NCBI RefSeq assembly: GCF_025370935.1
Contig: NC_133486.1
Span: forward strand, 10,008,133-10,072,132
From: Choristoneura fumiferana
Taxonomy: Eukaryota; Arthropoda; Insecta; Lepidoptera; Tortricidae
Length of the DNA stretch: 64,000 bases
Reading direction: 5' to 3'
Shown here: in pieces, positions 56,201 through 62,408 of the stretch
Numbering within the stretch: position 1 is the stretch's first letter
How the letters are laid out: the number at the start of each line of letters is the position of its first letter
Notes under the pieces: model-generated
Database searches by the model: none
The model's input: the letters and a program-made list of their open reading frames with translations, nothing else
Told to the model about the DNA's origin: nothing
Translations under genes and position numbers: made by a program

Positions 56201-59200
56201 CTTGCTGTTACTCGTGAAGTTTCGTATTTCGAAGTTTCCCTGTTCATGAATTTTTCTTACATCGTGGATTAATTTGATAGCAGTTTCTTCGTCTGGCAGG
56301 CTGTCGATCCAGTCGTCCATATAATGTTGGTTGCAAATGGCGTGCGTAGCAGAGGGGAACGACGATTTAAAGCGTTGCGCATTTTTATTTTTGATAAATT
56401 GCGCAATGAATGGCGAACAATTGGCGCCAAAAATTAACGACGTCATGAGAAAAGTTTTGACAGGCCCATCGGGCTCGGGTCTGTACAAGAATCGTAATGC
56501 ATTTTGATCCTCAGCTCTGATTTTGACTCTTAAAAACATGTCTTTGATATCGCCCGTCACGGCAATTCTACTCTCGCGAAACCGTAACATTATGCCAAAA
56601 AGTGATACGAGTAGATCGGGCCCCTTCAGTAAGTAATGGTTTAAGGACAAATCGTTCGTTTTTGCCGCAGCATCAAATACCAGGCGTAGTTTGGTTTTAT
56701 TTGGATTATCTACTCCAAAATGTGGTAGGTACCAAGTTCTTGGTGTAGGTTGTGGGTCGATAACTTCTTGAGCATAATCATTTTCAAACAAATGCTGTAC
56801 TCGTTCGGAATATCTTTGTTTGTAGCCGGCGTCCTTTTCCATTTTTTGTTCTACATTTTTCAGCCTTGACATCGCGTGGGGAAATGAGTCAGGCATTACA
56901 GAGTTTTCTTCCTTCCAGGGTAAGCCGACGTACCATTTTCCATCAACGAGAGTGGATGTTTGCTCTAGCAGTTCACGAGCGCGTTCGTCTTCACAGTTCA
57001 GTCGTGGTTTAATTGAAATTCCTATGGAGTCCACAGCAAAATTACGACGAACCTCCTCGTGCAAATCGTTAAGCAGCCGTTTGTTCTCGATGATGTAAGT
57101 GTTGTCTTCGTGGTTGGCATCGAACAGGGTAGTATGTAGTACGTGCGTCGACGACGGCACGCAAGCAGGCGCCCTGCCGTGGACACACCAGCCCAGCGGC
57201 GTGCGAGTGGCGCAGGGCTCGTTAGGACCCCCAAATATGACTTCCAACGGTAAGATCATGTGATAATTATCTTGTCCTATCAGTATTTCCGGTTTAAATT
57301 GTCCGTCACACAAATCACTCTTAAGTTTTTGTAGGTGTTTAAAGTTATCACAATTAACTAAGTTCGTATTTTGTTTAGGTAAATCAAGTTCTTTCACACT
57401 GCGAGCGGTAAAGGTAAACATAGTTCCATCTCTGTTTGATAAAGAGATATCAATAATCTGCGTGTCGCACACTAACTCGTTACTGTCCCATGCGCCGCGC
57501 ACACGCATACACTCGCGGCGTCCGCGCACCCCGACCCGCGCCGCCAACCCCGCGCTTATTAACGACACAGTTGAGCCATCGTCGAGCAGGGCGGTTGTCT
57601 TTATAATTACGCCACTAGGGCCATGAATGTTTATTGGCACGACTTTTAGCAACACTGCACTCGCGGAATTAGAGTTAATATGCGTTACGACTTCTGCTTC
57701 TGTGTTGGCTTCAGTGAAAGTTTCGGGCGGCTCTTCTATCACTGGAGTGCTATTTTGTGCGACTTGATTAGTAGGTACAAAATGTAATAACCGGTGATGC
57801 GCTTGCCCGCAGTTGTTTACGTCGCATAGGGCAGCAGGACAGTTATGCCTATCGTGTTGGGATAATAGGCATTTATAACACAAGCGGAATCGTTTTACGT
57901 GCAGCCAGCGGTCCTTACGCAGCGCCTTTTTAAATTTTTTGCACTCAGTTAAGTCATGTTTAGACACTTTACAGTACCGGCACTTAAGTTCACTTTGTCC
58001 ACTTTGTGTTAACACAGAATGCACGTTAGTGTCATTTTTGTCCTGATATTTACGTTTAAAATAATCCGGTCGCACATGTAACAATGTAGCACTGCACGCT
58101 GATATTTTGACGGCTTCTTCGTGAAGAAAATCAGCTAACAACTCCAATCTAGTCGTTTCTTGGGCGATGCGTGGATAGCTATAGTCAGCCCATTTAGAAA
58201 GCAGGATCGTAGGGAGCTTTGATAGCACAATAGTGACTATACTCATTCCTTGGAGGTATTCTTCTCTTTTAAGGGCACGTACAGCGGCGACATAATTTTT
58301 AATTTTATTGGAAAATATGACTATTTCTTTATGATAATCTGGTAACATGGGGCTTAACTTTTTAATTTCATAAATAATCCGGGATATTATGATGTCAGAG
58401 TTCCCAAATTGTAATTCTAAAGTAGATAACAGAATATCTGGCGAAGTGGCACTAATTAATAAGGCACTGACGGCATCCTTGGCGGGACCACGGAGACATT
58501 TTCGTAATCGCCATAAATTCTCCGTGTCACTAAACTGACACATGCGGGTGGATTCTTCGTATGCTGTTTTAAATTGAAGCCACTCCATAGGGTCTCCAGT
58601 GAATATTGGTAGGTCTTTAGGTGTGCTAATACGACTTAGTAGGTTGGTGTTTTGCCTTTCAGTTGCGGTTGTAGTGAGCAGGTCCTTCAGTACGTTAGCG
58701 AGCTGTTGAATTGGACCGTCGGTGCCGGCGTCCATTTTCGGCGCTGGCGGGTACAGTGAGCCTGGTTCCTTCTGAACCTCACCCTGTGCGTTGGCTGACT
58801 GTGACTTCCATTCGAGCTGGCTGTGCTCCACCCACTTTTCCACATGACTACGGTTGGAAACTGCATCTAACTCCGATCGTGGACTGTTTTCATCGATTTC
58901 ATCATTTAAATCAGCTAAATCTGCTTCCAATCGCTTGTCTATTAGTTCCATCCTTATGCGTGCTTTAGCTTCCGCTGCTTCTAGTTCAAGCTTTTTTCTA
59001 CGCGCCTCAATAGAAGACGAGGTAGACCTTTTTGTAATAGACGAACTACCTGTGTGTGTTATTTTGGGAATCTCAGACTTTACTGAACCCGCAATCACTA
59101 TCGTCTTATCCGCATTTGAAGGTCCGCCTTGTACTTTTTTGTTTCCATCAGTAGGCGGCGGTAGCGGTACTGCACCTTCGTTATCTTGTTCCCGTTTAGA

Positions 59201-62200
59201 GACACTGCGTGTTTTAACCATCTTTGGTGTATGGATCATTCAAGATCCGGTTCGAAGGACCACTTTTGTAGCAGTTGGAAGATGGTAAAACCAGAGAAAA
59301 TCGGAATTGCGAAATAAAAAATATATTATTAAAATTCAACGGCGGTACACACGAAAAAGCTGAGAGCAAGAGACGTGCGGCGGTCGCTAGAGCTTAAGTC
59401 GGCACGCATACCTCGCACTTCTCTCGCCTCTTACACTTCGATAAACAAAATTGCGTCGCGAACAATGATGAAATATTTTTTATTACTTACATATTTTTTT
59501 ACTGACTTTTTGTTAACTGTACTATGCATTGTAATCCATCTTACATATGTATACTAAATTTTAAGCCAATCCCACCACTGAAAGTGGGTCAAAATTAATT
59601 TACAACATTTAGGGGCTGTTTCACCGTCCATTGATTAGTGTTAACTGGCGGTTAGGTGTGATGCCGTCTCTATTTGTTTTGTTCGAATAGACGGAGACGG
59701 CATCACATTTAACCGTCGGTTAACGCTAATCAATGGATGGTGACACAGCCCCTTAACCCAATAACACGGCAAGTTAAATAAAAGCTTATTTGTAACATGT
59801 ATGGACGCCTAATTCAGTTAATCGCCTCTTACATACCTTACATAGACGGGCACGTATTTCTGAGACTTCCAAAATTTGAGCAAGTCCTCGGTGAGACCGA
59901 AACTGGTCCCGAGGTAGTCCATATGTTCGGCCTGCACTTCTGGTAGCCGCTTTAGAAGAGTTGGCGGTTTGGCCCTGTATGAACAAACAAAGAATTTAAT
60001 ACATAAAACCACTCGAATAGCGAGGTGCTAGCCCATCTGATTATAAATCTGATTATGAGTTTAGGTCAGATTGTTCTATTACCTAAAAGTCTTACCTATT
60101 TAGGTACAATGGTCTCAGTATCTAAGAGTCTTACCTAGATACAATACTCTCAGTATCTAATAGTCTTACCTAAGCGCAGTGATCTCAGCATCTGCGAGTC
60201 TCACCTAGATACAATAGCCTCAGTATCTAAAAGTCTTACCTTAGCGCAGTGGTCTCGGTATCTAAGAGTCTCACCTAGGTATAATAGTTTCAGTATCTAA
60301 TAGTCTTACCTTAGCGCAGTGATCTCAGTATCTAAGAGTCTCACCTAGGTATAATAGTTTCAGTATCTAATAGTCTTACCTTAGCGCAGTGATCTCAGTA
60401 TCTAAGAGTCTCACCTAGGTATAATAGTTTCAGTATCTAATAGTCTTACCTTAGCGCAGTGATCTCAGTATCTAAGAGTCTCACCTAGGTATAATAGTTT
60501 CAGTATCTAAAAGTCTTACCTTAGCGCAGTGATCTCAGTATCTAAGAGTCTCACCTAGGTATAATAGTTTCAGTATCTAATAGTCTTACCTTAGCGCAGT
60601 GGTCTCAGTATCTAAGAGTCTCACCTAGGTATAATAGTTTCAGTATCTAATAGTCTTACCTTAGCGCAGTGATCTCAGTATCTAAGTCTCACCTAGGTAC
60701 AATAGCCTCAGTATCTAATAGTCTTACCATCTTACCTATGCGCAGTGGTCTCAGAATCTAAGTCCCACCTAGGTACAATAGTCCCAGTATCTAGTCTTAC
60801 CTAAGCGCAATGATCTCAGTGGGTGACACTATTTACCGGCCCAGATAATACCGAACTGGAAATACCGACCCGATTATTCGTGTACACGCCCATACAAACT
60901 CGTGTCAAACTGACATGAGTTTCTATCGGCGTGTACAAGATAAATCAGGTCGGTATTATCCGTCCGGTAAATAGTGTCACCCATCTCGGTATCTGAGTCT
61001 CACCTAGGTACAATGGTCTCAGTGTGTAGTGTGTCGCCGCGAGCGTCGGCGCCGTCGTCACTGTCCGACTGTCGGTCCTCGAGACACGGTATCTCTCCCG
61101 AGTAGTAAGCCGCTAGCTGTTGCAACGCCCGTTTACCGTAGCCCATCTGTCACAATGAAATTAAAACATTTTTTTTCCGATAGGCAAATGTTCTAAAACA
61201 TTTTAATTAGTCCGTCAGTGTGGTTGTCAGTAAATATTAGAGTATTTTTTTTGTCAGCTCAGGTTCCCAAAGTGGTTCACGTGGACCCCCACCCAAGGGG
61301 TCCATGGGAAACCAGACGGGGGGTACACATTGGAGTGTTCTTTTTTTAGTTTACATAGACGGGCTTTGCAATCTCGACCTGTGCCATGCTACAACTATAT
61401 CTTTCGCGGATGACACAGCAATTTTGGTACGGGGAAGGGATTGGAGTGAAGTGCAGAGACTCGCTGAAATAAATATTGGGAGGGTAGTTGATTGGCTTGA
61501 CAAAAACTTATTAACTTTAAATGTGACCAAAACTAAATATTTGTGCTTTTCCATTAACACAAAGGGTCAGCCTGACAGCGACTTTTGTATTGGAATTGGC
61601 TCTGGGAGCGACCATTCTCTGGACCCCAGTGCAAGCTGTAAAGACGTCCTCGAACGCAGTAACGAAATTAAATATCTAGGCGTCATACTTGATGTCCACC
61701 TTAGCTGGCGACAGCACATTGAATCTCTCAAGTCCCGTGTTCGTAAGCTGATGTTTGTTTTTCGCTCTCTAAGGGAAGTCGCCTACTCTGAGCTGTTGAG
61801 GCAAGTGTACTTCGCGCTCTGTGAATCAGTTTTGGGGTATTGCAATTCGGTCTGGGGCGGAGCAGCCAGGAGCCACCTCATCAGCTTGGAGAGAGCTCAA
61901 AGATCCCTTCTGAAAGTTGCTTTCCGAAACCTATTCGGTACAGTACCAAAGCTTTATACGAAACCGCAAATGTGCTAACGGTTCGCCAGTTATTTATTAG
62001 GAAGATTTTGCTGGAGTACTGCAAAAAGCACGACAAAAACTTTGACGATGACACAAGACGACGAATACGTTGGAGAATCCCTAAGTGTAACACTAAATTT
62101 GCTAGGCGTTTTCATCCTTTTATCTCACCACTCATCATGAAAACTTTCTGTAAAACCTACCATGCGAAAATATCTCCCCACAAACAACTTTTAACGCAGT

Positions 62201-62316
62201 GGCTCATGCAGCACGACTATCATGAGACCGAAACGCTTCTAACTGTAGTACAATAATACAAGTTCCACAGACTTTTATCCGATACAAGCAACTTATTACA
62301 CCAAGTACTTATTAAT

Positions 62317-62408
<92 letters not shown>

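Larger units (their letters stand above)
53389..59464 (-). mobile_element. Complete BEL/Pao LTR retrotransposon (6.1 kb)
   Basis: The LTRs are 53389-53624 (236 bp, the 3' LTR) and 59267-59464 (198 bp, the 5' LTR). They match except for a 38-bp segment missing from the 5' copy. The 5-bp target duplication ATGAT is at 53384-53388 and 59465-59469. A single uninterrupted polyprotein, a tRNA primer site and a purine tract are present. It lies in a NAT10 intron in the same orientation as the gene. Confidence 0.96.

Noticed and set aside
60081..60820. CRISPR-like array
   Set aside because: Units are contiguous 35/70-bp satellites without unique spacers, in an animal intron.
61304..61978. Host gene with a reverse-transcriptase-like domain
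   Set aside because: It is a 5'-truncated LINE copy with a frameshift, a microsatellite and a typical 3' tail.
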